Shown here: in pieces, positions 22,745 through 35,100 of the stretch
Position numbering within the stretch: position 1 is the stretch's first letter
Layout of the letters: each line of letters opens with the position of its first letter
DNA from: Hemileia vastatrix
Taxonomy: Eukaryota > Basidiomycota > Pucciniomycetes > Pucciniales > Zaghouaniaceae
Direction: 5' to 3'
Length of the DNA: 64,000 bases
Assembly (NCBI GenBank): GCA_030280995.1
Contig: JASXTE010000039.1
Span: forward strand, 147,501-211,500
The notes under the pieces: generated by a model
Seen by the model: only the letters and a program-made list of their open reading frames with translations
Told to the model about the DNA's origin: nothing
The model's database searches: none
Position numbers and translations under genes: made by a program

Positions 22745-25700
22745 GATTATTCAATTGAACATTGAACATTCAATTTACCCATGTTTTTTTTATTGCAAGC
22801 CCAAACAAGTCAATCGACTCTGCTCGAGTGATCAAGTGAACACTGCGTTAACTGGGCGAATGGTAAAAAATAAAGATAAAAATTTCATCGATTTGCTTGT
22901 CAGCCTTTTTTTTCACAAAATAATGAGGCCTAGAGATAGAGTTAAATTTGAGAACCAGTAAAACAAGGGTTCAATTGACAAATGTGTTGCAGAACAGAGT
23001 TACCGTTGATCAAGGTGTCAGTCTTTTAGTCTTTCAGTCTTTCAGTCTCCTGCCAGCTCATCAGCATCAACATCAGCTTGCAAGGATGAAAAAAGTGTCT
23101 AAAAGTAAGGACAACACAATAGGTAAACTGGATTTCTGCTGTGCATTCGCTTTGTGCCTTCACTTTTATTCAGCATTATTCAAGTGTATACAGACTGCTT
23201 TCACATTTGCTGGTTGATGCAACGTCCATCATCTGCATCACCGAGATAAATGAATGAGTGAACGGACGGAATGAATATAATGAGCGAGCGAACAAATGAA
23301 TGAGCGGATGAATAGAAATTTGAGAAAAGGAGTGACAGAAGTCTTCCTTCTTTCCTCTTCCTCTGACCAGTAAGCGAGGTTGAGTTGATCGGTCATTTAC
23401 ACCTCAACCGCATCACAGCATCACAGCATCACAGCATCTCACCTTTTGCATGTTAACGGCCCACTTGAACCTCCACCTTCAATTTATACCTGATTAGGTC
23501 ATTCAGTGTCCAACTTTCAGGTAAAGTGAGTAAACGCTTAGGGTGAGAAAATCACTTGGGACACACATGATTGTGTCTGAGATACAGAATCAAGCGTAAG
23601 AATGAGTGAATATAGAATACTCAGAATATTTAGTGATTGATTTGACCAACCAAGGGTGATTGTTGTTCGCATAATTTTTTTATCCCTTCTTTCTTCACCC
23701 ATCAAATTAACTTCTTAATTCAGCAACATCAGTCAGTCAGTCAGTAAGTCAGTCATTATTATCTCAGTTCAGCCAGGGTATTGTTCTCAGTCGACCTTCG
23801 TTCGAGTCATTTTATCGTCGACAGTGAATTCAAATGTAACAATTTATTAGAAGACCTGCTGACCAGGATAAAGTTTTACTCAAAAAATGGGAAAAATTTT
23901 TTTTCCTATTGTTGGTCGAGTCTTCAACTGATGCACTTTCGGGGCACGAGTGGCATCTGAGAATGTTGTAAGAAGAAACCTAGACTGAAAGATTGAAAGA
24001 CTCAAATAGTGTATGAGACCGAAATAGTGAAAGACTAAAAGACTCAAAGACTGGATAAAAAGGTCCAAGATGCAGATTATCACGAATGAAAAGTCGACCT
24101 GGCAAATGATCAATGGCGCTAACAGCCTGCAATCGTATTCATTTCTACTGCACTATTAAGGTTTCTAATGGTAATAGAAAAGGTTGTACATTTCATTTGC
24201 TCCCACTCTGCTTTTTGCTCTTGATAATGCAGTTTTCTTTATTCACATCTCAAGTGTTTTTTCTTGTCATTTTTTATCCTTTTTTTTTATTCTTCCTTCG
24301 CTTGCATACTGTGTGCTCTCTTTCCTCTCTTTCTTTCCTCTCTTTCTTTCCTCTCTTTCTCCTCTTAACTCTCTTTACCCTCTTTATTTTATTGCAGTGA
24401 CTCATTGACGTAGTTCCTTTTCAATTGTACCACGAAGTCATTTGTCCCTGCAAAGTCTTCTTAAGGTTCTTCTTCATCTTCTCCATCTTCTTCATCTGCT
24501 TTTTCTAACTGTGCGAATCAAGTTGTTTCTCATCAGTTCGTCGAGAGCCAGAAGATGTAAGAAGAAACAAGAAGAATTCTTTGCCTTTGTCTTTGCCTTT
24601 TGTCGAGTCCTTCATCAGTCGAACCATCGACTCATTGAGTCATTCACTCATCCAGTCAGTTGAGTCACAATAAGAGCAATTCTCGTCTTTTCTTTCTATT
24701 CTTTGCTTCTCTTTGCCTTTTCCTGCTTCTTTTTCTTCTTTTTCTTCTTTCTCTTCTTTGCTATTTTGGACTTGTTCTTCTTTACCTCGGGTCTGTTAGT
24801 TTTGCCTGTGAGCAAATATTCCACTAAAATTGGCTTTTCTTTCCCTCGTGACAAAGTGCAAATTTCATTTGAGTCCTGTGAGTCATTATTTGTTCAGACA
24901 CATTAGCAGAAGGAAAAGATGAACTATCAACTGAGAAACGGGGAAACGGAGAAACAATGTTCCGGTGTCTGTTATGTCAGCTGTCGTGAGGTATTTTTCA
25001 TCAGAAATACCATTTGTCTTGTTTGTTTTGATGATGAATAAATATTACACAGCAAGCAGAGAGTACGACACTTTAATAAAAGGGGGGGCAGAGAGAAGAG
25101 TCACATGTTTAAGGTTAAGTTAAAGGCTGAGGAGTATTCGGGTATTTGAGGGATGTAAAGTTTGTAGAGAGTTGTACAGTTGAAGAGTAGAAGAGTAGAA
25201 GAGTCGCAGGTTGTTCATCTGGGTGACCCCTTGACACATTGTAGGAGCGACAGTTACCTAATCTGCTGGCAAAGATATTTCTCCTAGCAACGTGAGGTGA
25301 CATGGTGAAGTTGAACCTGTTTGATTGATAATTCTTAATTTAGTGACACGGACAGGAAGGGAAGTAACAGACACGGACAAGTGAGCGCAAGCTGACACAA
25401 CGCATACACATTCACATACACATAAACATAGTGCACCAAGTACACTAACTGCATCAACTGCATCAACTGCCAGCTAATTGGGGCTTAAAAGGGTCAACAA
25501 ACCCTTGCCCGTTACTCCAATGCACACAGTAGACTGAATGTGAATAAAAGATGCGAGTTTATTTTGTTTTCTTGTTGTACAAGGGTGCGACTTGCGTCAG
25601 ATTTGTTTTGACAAATAGAGTTGATCAGACATAAAGATCATCTGACTCAAGTGCCTGGTGAAAAAATTGCACAGTAAGACACCAAAAAAATCCAATGTAT

Positions 25701-26059
25701 TCGGCCGACAAATGAGTTATGACGTTTATCTGCATAAAACTGGGTTCATGGGTATGCTTGAATTACTTTGATTAGCCCATCATCATTATCAACATACTCA
25801 TCTTTACCTCGTCAAGTCGTTTGTCCTTTTCGTTCGTCTCTACCATGCTAAGTCTATTTGCCATTTTTGGTTTTTCGTAGTTTTTGTGATCCTTAAAGGG
25901 ATATGCATTGGTTCCAGTCAACTGAAGAATCAATCATAAGGGCACACACACAACTCGTCCATTTTCATCGTGAGATTGACTTTGCCATGCCAGCAAAATA
26001 TGCTCCCAGGTGATGAATCGATTTAAAATGTCTCTTTTTTGTTGGAACACTTCTTATCC
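22745..26059. other. Intergenic DNA between convergent USP14 and RIPOR
   Basis: About 3.3 kb with no supported gene. A long pyrimidine block at about 24280-24400 contains tandem TTTCCTCTCTTTC units, and 24700-24780 is CTTCTT-rich. Short repeats such as CATCACAGCATCACAG near 23415-23440 are present. Open frames here are products of this simple sequence. Confidence 0.5.
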
Positions 26060-26065
26060 TTTATT
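26060..26065 (-). terminator. Poly(A) signal of RIPOR gene
   Basis: TTTATT on + (AATAAA on -), about 95 bases beyond the RIPOR stop codon. Confidence 0.5.
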
Positions 26066-26160
26066 TTGCACAAGGATACACAGTTGATGCTTTTTCCTTG
26101 TGCTACCACTTTCATCATCAGTTCATAAGTTTTCAGCTTTCAAGATGATTGTTGATACGT

Positions 26161-29100
26161 TTACCCTTTGACCCCAAGGCCTTGGAAACCATTGGCAAAC
26201 AATTGGCTTGATTCATATTGTTTTCTTCCACCTATTGAAATAAGTGTGTTCTTGGCTTGCTCACGAACTCGAGAATCAGTATCGTAATTAGCAATGTATA
26301 GAAGTTGTTTCATGAACTCTTTAGCCGAAAGTAACATTAGAACATAGCATGCAGATTGTCGAATTTGAGGTGAATCAGCTTCTAGCGATGAAACGAAATG
26401 GCTGAGGATCTGTAACGGATTGTAAGAAGAAAAAAAAGTAAGCAAAAGAAAAAAAAAAAGAAAGAAAAAGTAAAAACGATGCAATGTTAGTCCAAGGGTA
26501 ATATATCATCCATCCTGGCTGCCATCTTCATCGTCTCAGTTGTCCTTTTAGTCGTACTTACCTCTTTTCTCTGAGACTTATTCTTTGCCGCTTCGAGGAA
26601 ATATGTCTCGGCAATCCGAGCGATCAGGGTATCATTACTTTGCAAAGCAAGAATTCCGATTCGACACAATGGCTCACGAGGTGGGACGTTCTTTTTGTAT
26701 CGATCTAGACATTGTTTGACGCGAATGGCATCGTTTGATGATAGAGATAGTAAAATCATTTCTTCATTGTAAAATTCTTGTAACATCTGATTAAGTGACT
26801 TGCCACTTCCACTTGTTCGGTCACATTTAAAGAATAAATATAAATGGAACACTGTCACAATGGATTCACCTTCATAAAAGTTATGATCCAGTATTCGTCG
26901 GATCATCAAATGCGCAATCTTTGTATACATTTCATCATTGGTATAATTACATCGAGAAAGAGTTCCCGTGGATACACTTCGAGACAATGAATCACTTGAA
27001 TAAGGGCCTTGATTGACTCGAAGACAATTGGCCATGATGGATTTTAGACTAGAAATTAGTTGAGACACAGAAATGGTAATGAGGGGACACGAAGAATCGG
27101 TCAATAGGTCGATCTGATCTGGTAAATGCTGAAGAGTGATAACATGCCATAAGTCCCGCAATCGAGTGTCTTCATGTAAAAATGCCATTTGATGTTCCAG
27201 TCTTTGGATGAATTGCGCTTCGGCTGCTTGCAACCTCAATATGTCGCCTTCTTCATTGTCTTGATGAAGAACATTGATTTCCCTCGTGTAATCGCGAATG
27301 TGTTGACACAGACAACACAACTTACCCATTACAGTAGCCTGATCGGCAAGGTGTGTCAGGGAAACATTTTCACGCTCTTTCAACGGACCAAACTGCCCTA
27401 AATCAAGAAGTAGTCTTTGACAATGATTAATATGATGAATTATGGCCAAATCAAGCTGTTTACAACCAGTTGTAAAGTATAAATGTTCGGCAGATGATTT
27501 AGATCGACGAGGTGTGTAAATTGTTCTCTCTTCAAAAAGTCGATTATTTGCCTGTTGATAATAATTTTGTTGCGGCAATTTATAATCGTTATCATTATCA
27601 TCATCATCAACATCAACATCAACATCATCATCATCATCCTCATCATCAGCTGAATCGTCACCAGTAGAAGCTGTACGAGGTGTATGAGGGGTCATGAAAG
27701 AAGTGACTTGTTCATGTAAATTTAATGAAACCCCGTGATTTAATTGACCGTAGCTCTTACTATTGGAGGAAGATTTACGCTTGAAGCTTCCATTGATATG
27801 ATCAGTTGACTTGCTCAAATTGTCTGCCAAATTATTGGTATGACTTGAATCATTAAAGGATGAGTCGTTGTCACTGGCAACGGTGTGGAGAAAATCAAAC
27901 GATTGAAGAGCTGATTCCACGGCGAAAGAATAATCAGATGTAAATGAACCTCTGCGAGACCCAAGAGTTGATCGATTATGTAATTTTGATGATCCTTTGA
28001 TCGGAGAAGTATTTTTTGATGAATTTTTACAGTTATTAGTATAAATAAAACTGCCACTGTTGTTATTGTTGTTCAAATTATTGGGAACATTTGATGAAGA
28101 CAGGTCCAAAGTGTAGTTGTTGTTATTGATCATAGCTACATTGTTATAACCGTGAACTGGTGTCAATTTGTTGTAAGAGTGATGATTGGAAAGATGGTTT
28201 GATTGTTCACGATGCTCACGATCATTGTTTTTGGCCTGATTTGCTACAAAGGCAGAAATGTCTTTGACAACTTTGAACAAATTTTGTACATTCACTTGCA
28301 GCACTTGTGTCTGAGAATACTGCCCTTGAATGTCTTCCAGTGATGAAATGAGGTTAAGGAGAGCATCTGAAAGACTGATGTAGTCACTTGTGATGGGATA
28401 CACAGATGACCTAGAAGATGCAGAGATCAATGGTCGATGATCAGGTGAAGATGATGATGATGGCAATATTGGTTTTGGTGGTCTGGGCTGAGCATTTCTT
28501 CTTCTCCACTTGATGCTATCATTGCTCTATCCCTTTGTCCTTCACAAGTAATTTGATCCGCTATTGATGTTTTGCTCGGTGAACAATCAGTAAGATCACT
28601 TGAACAGTCAGTATTTTCATCTGCAACTTCTAAATGTCCTCATTGTAACTTCGGTCAAAGAGACGACTTTTTCCTGAATTGAGAAAAGTTTGTTGTTCCC
28701 ATTACCATTTGTATAATTTACCAAGTAGTCGTTTCTTTGTGAGGTGTGGTCGTTTATACTATTGTAAGTTTGAGTGTCCAGGTTAATTTCAACTATCTGA
28801 CTTATGGGACGATTAAGTCGCTGACAATCGAGTACAACATTGGACATATGACCACCACCACCACTACTACTACCACCACCACAACCAGATGATGAAGAAG
28901 ATGATACTCCACTTCCACCTCTAGAAAGGTTACTTACAGAGGCTGACAGGTACATTCGAGATGGTGGTTGACAGTTGTTCTTAAATGAAGATGTGCCACC
29001 CGATAAAAGGCCTGGAGTTATTGCTGATGAAGAACCGGAACCAACAACTCCGACAGGAAATTGAGTTCCGTTGAATACACCACCTGGCCAGTAAGTCGAT

Positions 29101-32100
29101 GCGCATCAGGAGTTGATGCATGCATTGAATTATGATTCAAATTAAAATAATAAGGACCAGACGGACTGGAGTGAGGAGGAAGCGCTTGACGAGAAGATGA
29201 AGAAAGAATGATAGGAGCTGACTCACAATCAGGGCTTGTGAGGGCAGAGGAAGGAACTGAAGTGGATCCTGAACAGTAAGATGAACCCGAACCGAATCCT
29301 GAAGACGCTGTGCCCATTAGATGAAGTGACGAACTGGTTGATCCCGATGAAGTAGAATCACTGTTGGACTTGACTGTAATGCCAGCATTTGCTGAGGCTG
29401 ACTTTTTCATTTGACACGAGGCGTACTTGGGTGAGTTTGACGATGTATTCGAATTGTTTACAATGTCACTGAAGAGATCACTACGAGTGACACTGACGGG
29501 TATCTTCGATGGACAGGAAGTGTGCCCGATCGATCAGATGACTTTTTACCCGATGAGCTGGATCCAGAAAAGAGAGCGGGCAACGATCTCATTGATCCAA
29601 ATAGACTCGAAGAAGACTTTGAAAGTAGTGACTGCGATTTAAAAAGTGCACCAGATACACCGTGCAGAGGATTCCAAGTTACCACAAGGTTCAACTTTAG
29701 AGTTCCGATGTTATTCAAATTTACAGTCATCAGCTGAGGATGAGCGGAAAAAAGACTTGTCGTTTGACACAGTTTGTTGCCAAGGGTGACATTTTTGGTC
29801 AAACCTTTAACTTCCACAGCTTTTATGGACAGTACTTCGCCTATGAGAGCCTTGAACGTGACCGATTGATTATCCCACACTTGATCACTGTTCTTTAGTA
29901 TTTTACCTCTGGACTTCCACTTTTGACCATCGCCGTATTTGATTGTGATTTCAAACACGTCACCTGGACAAATTCGTGCAAAGCCTTGGATTCCTTTCAT
30001 TTCAATCATGATGGTACCAATTGATGACTCAAATTCTGATTCAATTTTCTTCAGTGTCTCTGTACACTCTTTGAATCCAATTTTGATGGATGACAAAGCA
30101 GACTCCCGATCACGTCCGGGAGAGAGAGCATAAGCAAAACCCATTGATCGAACTCCTGTTGAAGGAACAAAGACACGTTTAATAATATATTCAATTGTAC
30201 CCATCACACATCATCGCCTCATTTTCTTTTCCTTTCCTTTTCTTTCCTTCTAGGTGTCTCTTAAACACACACACATACAAACACAAACACAAACTCATCA
30301 CAAAGCAATCTAATAAAGACAAGAGAAATAGTGTAGTAAAGATATATACATTGTTAACTCAATATCTTATCAACTTCAGTAACAAATGTGATCTGAGTGA
30401 ATGGTTACAAGTTACAAGTTATTCTTCCTGTTATTGTACAAGCGCATCCGATGCGTCTAGCGACCTGTGCTTAAAGTCAACTTTTTCCTTCTCAGTCCAA
30501 ATCACCGTGCACAGCGAACAGTAAAAAGTGAAAAGTGTGAAGAAGCACAAGAATTGTAGACACATCAATGACATGACACATACAACGTTTATATAAAAAG
30601 AGTGTAAGAAAGTGCAACGGTGCAAGAGAAAGAGAGAGTAAAAAAAGGAAAAAGCAACTGCCATTGGGACAGAAGAAAGAAGGAGACAAAGGAAATGAAA
30701 GATTTTTCTTTCATCCTCATCCGCATCCCTTCTTTCTTTCATTCGTTCTTTTTCTCTGGTGATTTCTCTTGTCAGAACATTCAGACTATTTTTTCATTCA
30801 ATCTTGAGCTACAGTGGCCTTTATATTACATTGGCGACTGTCAGTCCTTTCTCATGTAGCACACACCTATTTCATTGAACAGGCAGGATAAAAAAGGAAG
30901 ACAAAGAGGAAAAAAAATCAAGCGGAGAGAAAGGCAACTGTGTTTTCACTTTCACTATTACCTTAGCAGTAAGTATCCTCCTCCCTAATTCCATGGAATC
31001 CTTAGTCACACTGATTCAGCAGAGTATGAGGCAAAGATAGAGAGAAAGAGAGAGAGAGAAATAGAAAGAAAAAGAGGAGATTGTCTTTGCTTGATCACAA
31101 TTTACGGTAGTGAATAGCGGAATAGCGAATAACGAAATAGGAGCACACACAGTACAAAGTTGAACTTTCACTTCCTCAAATTGGACCTGTGTGAATGTAC
31201 ACGGCGAGTTGAACTAAACACACAGTCGCAACATTCATACATACAAAGGACAAGGGAACATTGCCCTAGTCAAGTACAACAAGGCGACAAGCAGAACAAG
31301 GTACAAGTGAAAGTAATACCAGTCGGCAGGGGGAAAAATAGAAAGAACAAAGCTTTCTCCAACCACACAAAGTAGCCTGGTATCACTTTGACTCATTTGT
31401 TCTCGGGCGATTCAATCGCATTCCACAATCCACAATGTTAAAGTGAGACCGTGGTAAAACAGCATCAGTATGAATTTACCAATGTATCATCAGCAATAAC
31501 CGCTACTGTCATGCACTTGTCATATATGCTGACGTTACAGCAGAGAAGCAGTGGGAGAGAATGAAGAAAGAGAAGAAACAAGTGAAAGTGAAAGCACAAG
31601 TAAGAGTGTAAAGAGTGGTGATGGAAAGGAGAAAAAGGAGAAAAAGGACGATGAGTGAAGAGAAAAAGAGAAAAAGAGAAAAAGAGAAAAAAAGAAAATT
31701 GTGCATCTGCACAAGACAAAAGAGCAAACGTTAAAAGGACTCACTCAAATAGTTTTATTTGAGGAGTGTATGGCACAATAAAAGCCGTGTGAGAGGAGAA
31801 TTCAATTGAATACTTTGGGCTACAAGAAAGCCGAGCAAATGAGCAATCAATAAGTAATATGCTGCTAACCTATCCTTCAAGTGATTTATAGCTGGTTTCA
31901 GGAGGTTTCAGGAGGGTGAAATTACACAGGGCATCACACGCAAGCATCTATTCTTGTCCTTTTCATCCAACAGGATGGATAGATGGATAGATGGATGGAT
32001 AGATGGATTGCCCGAGTGAGGCAGCAAAGTGGAGAGATGGAGAAGAGCAGGGTAAAGAAAGGAGGAAAGAGGAAAAAAGAAAAAACGAATAAAAAGGCTG

Positions 32101-35100
32101 AAAAAAAGGAAAAATGTTCGGGCCCAGTGTCCCTGTGGCTATTATGCTTGCCACTCATAAGACAGGCACGAGAGCAGCTGATCTCTCACTCTCAATATGT
32201 TGCTTCTTTTCATCTTTTTCTTTTTCTTTCTTTCTCTGCCTCTCACAGTGTGTTTACATGCATGTCCTTGCCAATTGTACTCGCCTCTGCTTGATGTGTA
32301 CACAGGATCTGTTATGTCAAATCACCTGCAGAGCAGACACATGCAAGAAATTGCAAGAGCGAGAAAGTGTTTCACCATGGAAAAACGAGAGTGAGAAATA
32401 TTCAATGAAGAAGGAAACTTGAATCCGATTTTGTCTGCTTTTAAGTGACTTATCTCGCCTCCACCAGCAGCTTTTGGCTTTTCAATCGGACTGACCTAGA
32501 GTACAGAGATGGAAAGAGGAAAGAGCGGAGGAAAAGAACAAGTGCCCGGACGAAAGAGGCTGCAGCTTCATTCTACTGCTTTTACTTGTGCTGTTACTTC
32601 ATTTCTCTCTCTCTCTTTCTCTACTTCATTCTTCCTTTCTTGCTGCAACACTCTTTCCATACATCAACCACGAAAGGAAATGGAAAGACTGACAGACAGA
32701 CAAGGCACAAGTAATGGGTGACATGGTAGACACCAGAACCAGATTGGGATCCGGTTTCCTGTGAAAATTCACTTTCAATTCAAAGGAATTTAATATGTGT
32801 GCTTCAAATGTGCCCTGAAAATGAAAGTGCAAGTGATAGGAAGCAAATTTCTCAAACAACCGCCCACTACTTTGCCTTTGAATAGTGGCAACAGCAAAGA
32901 GAGAAAAGAAGAGAAAAGAAGAGTATAAAGTATAAAAGAGAATGAGAATAAAAAGAAGAAGAAGAAAAAGAAGAAGTAAAAGAAGAAGTAAAAGAATAAA
33001 AAGAAAGATTGACGAAGGAGAAAGAAAAGAAAAGAGTGTAAAGAGGAGAGAATGAGCGGCTTACAAACTGCCTGTCGAGTAAGTAGTAAATTGAAAGAAA
33101 GTACTTACCATCTCTCATTTTGAGATGCAACTCAAACTGGTCTCTGAGTTCTTCGAGTCTGGTCAATTGATACTCGAGCCGCTTGGAGTACCGTTCAGCC
33201 GCTTTGTGTTGCTGTTTGAGTATTCATGTCAGAGTATGAGTCAGTCATTGGTGGTCATTGTTGGTCATTGTTGTCCATTCACCAAATGATTATTTCCGTT
33301 GAAGAGAAGGCCACAGGACGAAAGTATTAAAGTATAAAAGTATGAAAGTATGACGATGGAGATGAAAGACAAAAAATTGCAATTAGATGGGTGAAGTTTT
33401 TACTCGATTGAACTTTTAACCAGTGACGCGCAACGTACGGTCAATAAAAACAACAAAGGGAGACAGGACAACAGGAGAAACAACAATAACCGAAATAATG
33501 AGCCAAATACAAACAAGCTCTTTCCACACAGTCAATCAGGTGACACGGATTTTCTTTTGGCAATTTTAAACTGGGAGAGTGGAGATGTTCTGTTTTTTAT
33601 ATACATTTTTCGCATTCTCCTGATTTCTCATTCTCCTCCTCACTTGTTCTCTACACTCTGATCAAGAAAAATGACCATCAAGTGTGCATGCGAAATGTGA
33701 TTCGCCGAATCAAACAGGCAGCAACGTGCATTGTATCAGATGGGTAGGTGCGTGTGATGCAGAGAGAAAGAGAAAACAAGTAAAAGAAGTATACAAGAAC
33801 AAGTAGAAGTAGAAGTAGAAGAAGTAAAAGAAGTGCAAGAGGCAGAAAGAAAGAGGATGAAAGAGAGAAGACCGAGAGACTACTCGCACATTTGCATGTC
33901 CACTCTCTCTCCTTGTTCCAGGTCAGAACCGAATATTTTTGCAATCGGTGCCACCTTAAGAGTCTAATGAGTGTCTTATTCTTCTTTCCGCTCCTGACTC
34001 AATTTACTGGGTAATTGCATGAGTTGGCAGGAATGTACCATCTTCAAGTCACGTTTTCTCATGGATAGAATAAATATCATCAACAGGACTTGTCCCCAGC
34101 TCTTTTATTTTCTTTATTTTCTCTATTTATTATTTCTACCCTGATGTCCTTTCCTTTTACCTTGCTCAACTCACAACCTCTCACTGACCAGTCTCTTTTG
34201 TCTCCATCATCATTATCATCATCATCATCATCATTTTTTCCAACTTGTTGGTACCGATGAATGACTGAGCGGAGAGTTGACACAACAACTTTCCTTTATT
34301 TCTCGCCTTTTCTTCAATTAATTCTCCATTACAGGAAAGTAGTAAACAAATGAACAAATGTTCAAATGTTCAAGTGTCCTTTTCTGTCAGATTGTCAGTT
34401 TTTTTACCTTTCACTCTCTTAGCTCTGTCAGTTTGCATCCGTTGAGAAGTAATTGTGCTCCATGAGCCATCTCAAGGTGGCTCTTTATGATTGTACAGGA
34501 ATTTAGACTTGGTACAATAACAATAAAGACCATCGTAGATTCATTGCAAGTTATCGCGCAAACACAAATATGCACAGGAAAATATGCACAGTAAACTGTA
34601 GAAACAAAGCAGTTCACAAGCAATAGCAAGGTTAAGTTTGTTAACATGAACGACGTTGACAAGTAAATTGTGACTGGGTACTTGAGTGAAGTTTGTTCAA
34701 GCAAATCAAACTTATTCACGAGCAATTTAGAGAAGAGATGATGTTAAAGAAGAACAAATAACATAGGAAGAGAGAAAAAGAGAAAAAGGGAAAAAGAAAA
34801 AAAGACAAATCATTCACGAGTCACGGCGAACAAGACTTTTGCCCCTTTGGACAAGAAATAAACAAATGAGCGAATGAGGCAACTTGCATGGATGAATGAA
34901 TGCACGTTTGAAAATTGTCGTGACTGTCAAGCAGGGTTTCAACAGTACCTTACTTGCATTGAAAGAAAGGGGAAAAAGAGGTAAAAGAGGAAAAAGTGGA
35001 AAAAGAGGAAAAAGTGGAAAAAGAGGAAAATAACTGTGTGTGACTGGTGACCAGTGAGACACAATGAAGGGTGACTGTCCTACTGGTTGGTCCAAAGGAT

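Noticed and set aside
31465..31744. Several overlapping minus-strand Phe/Leu/Ser-rich frames
   Set aside because: All three frames are open because the DNA is a polypurine/polypyrimidine tract inside a RIPOR intron.
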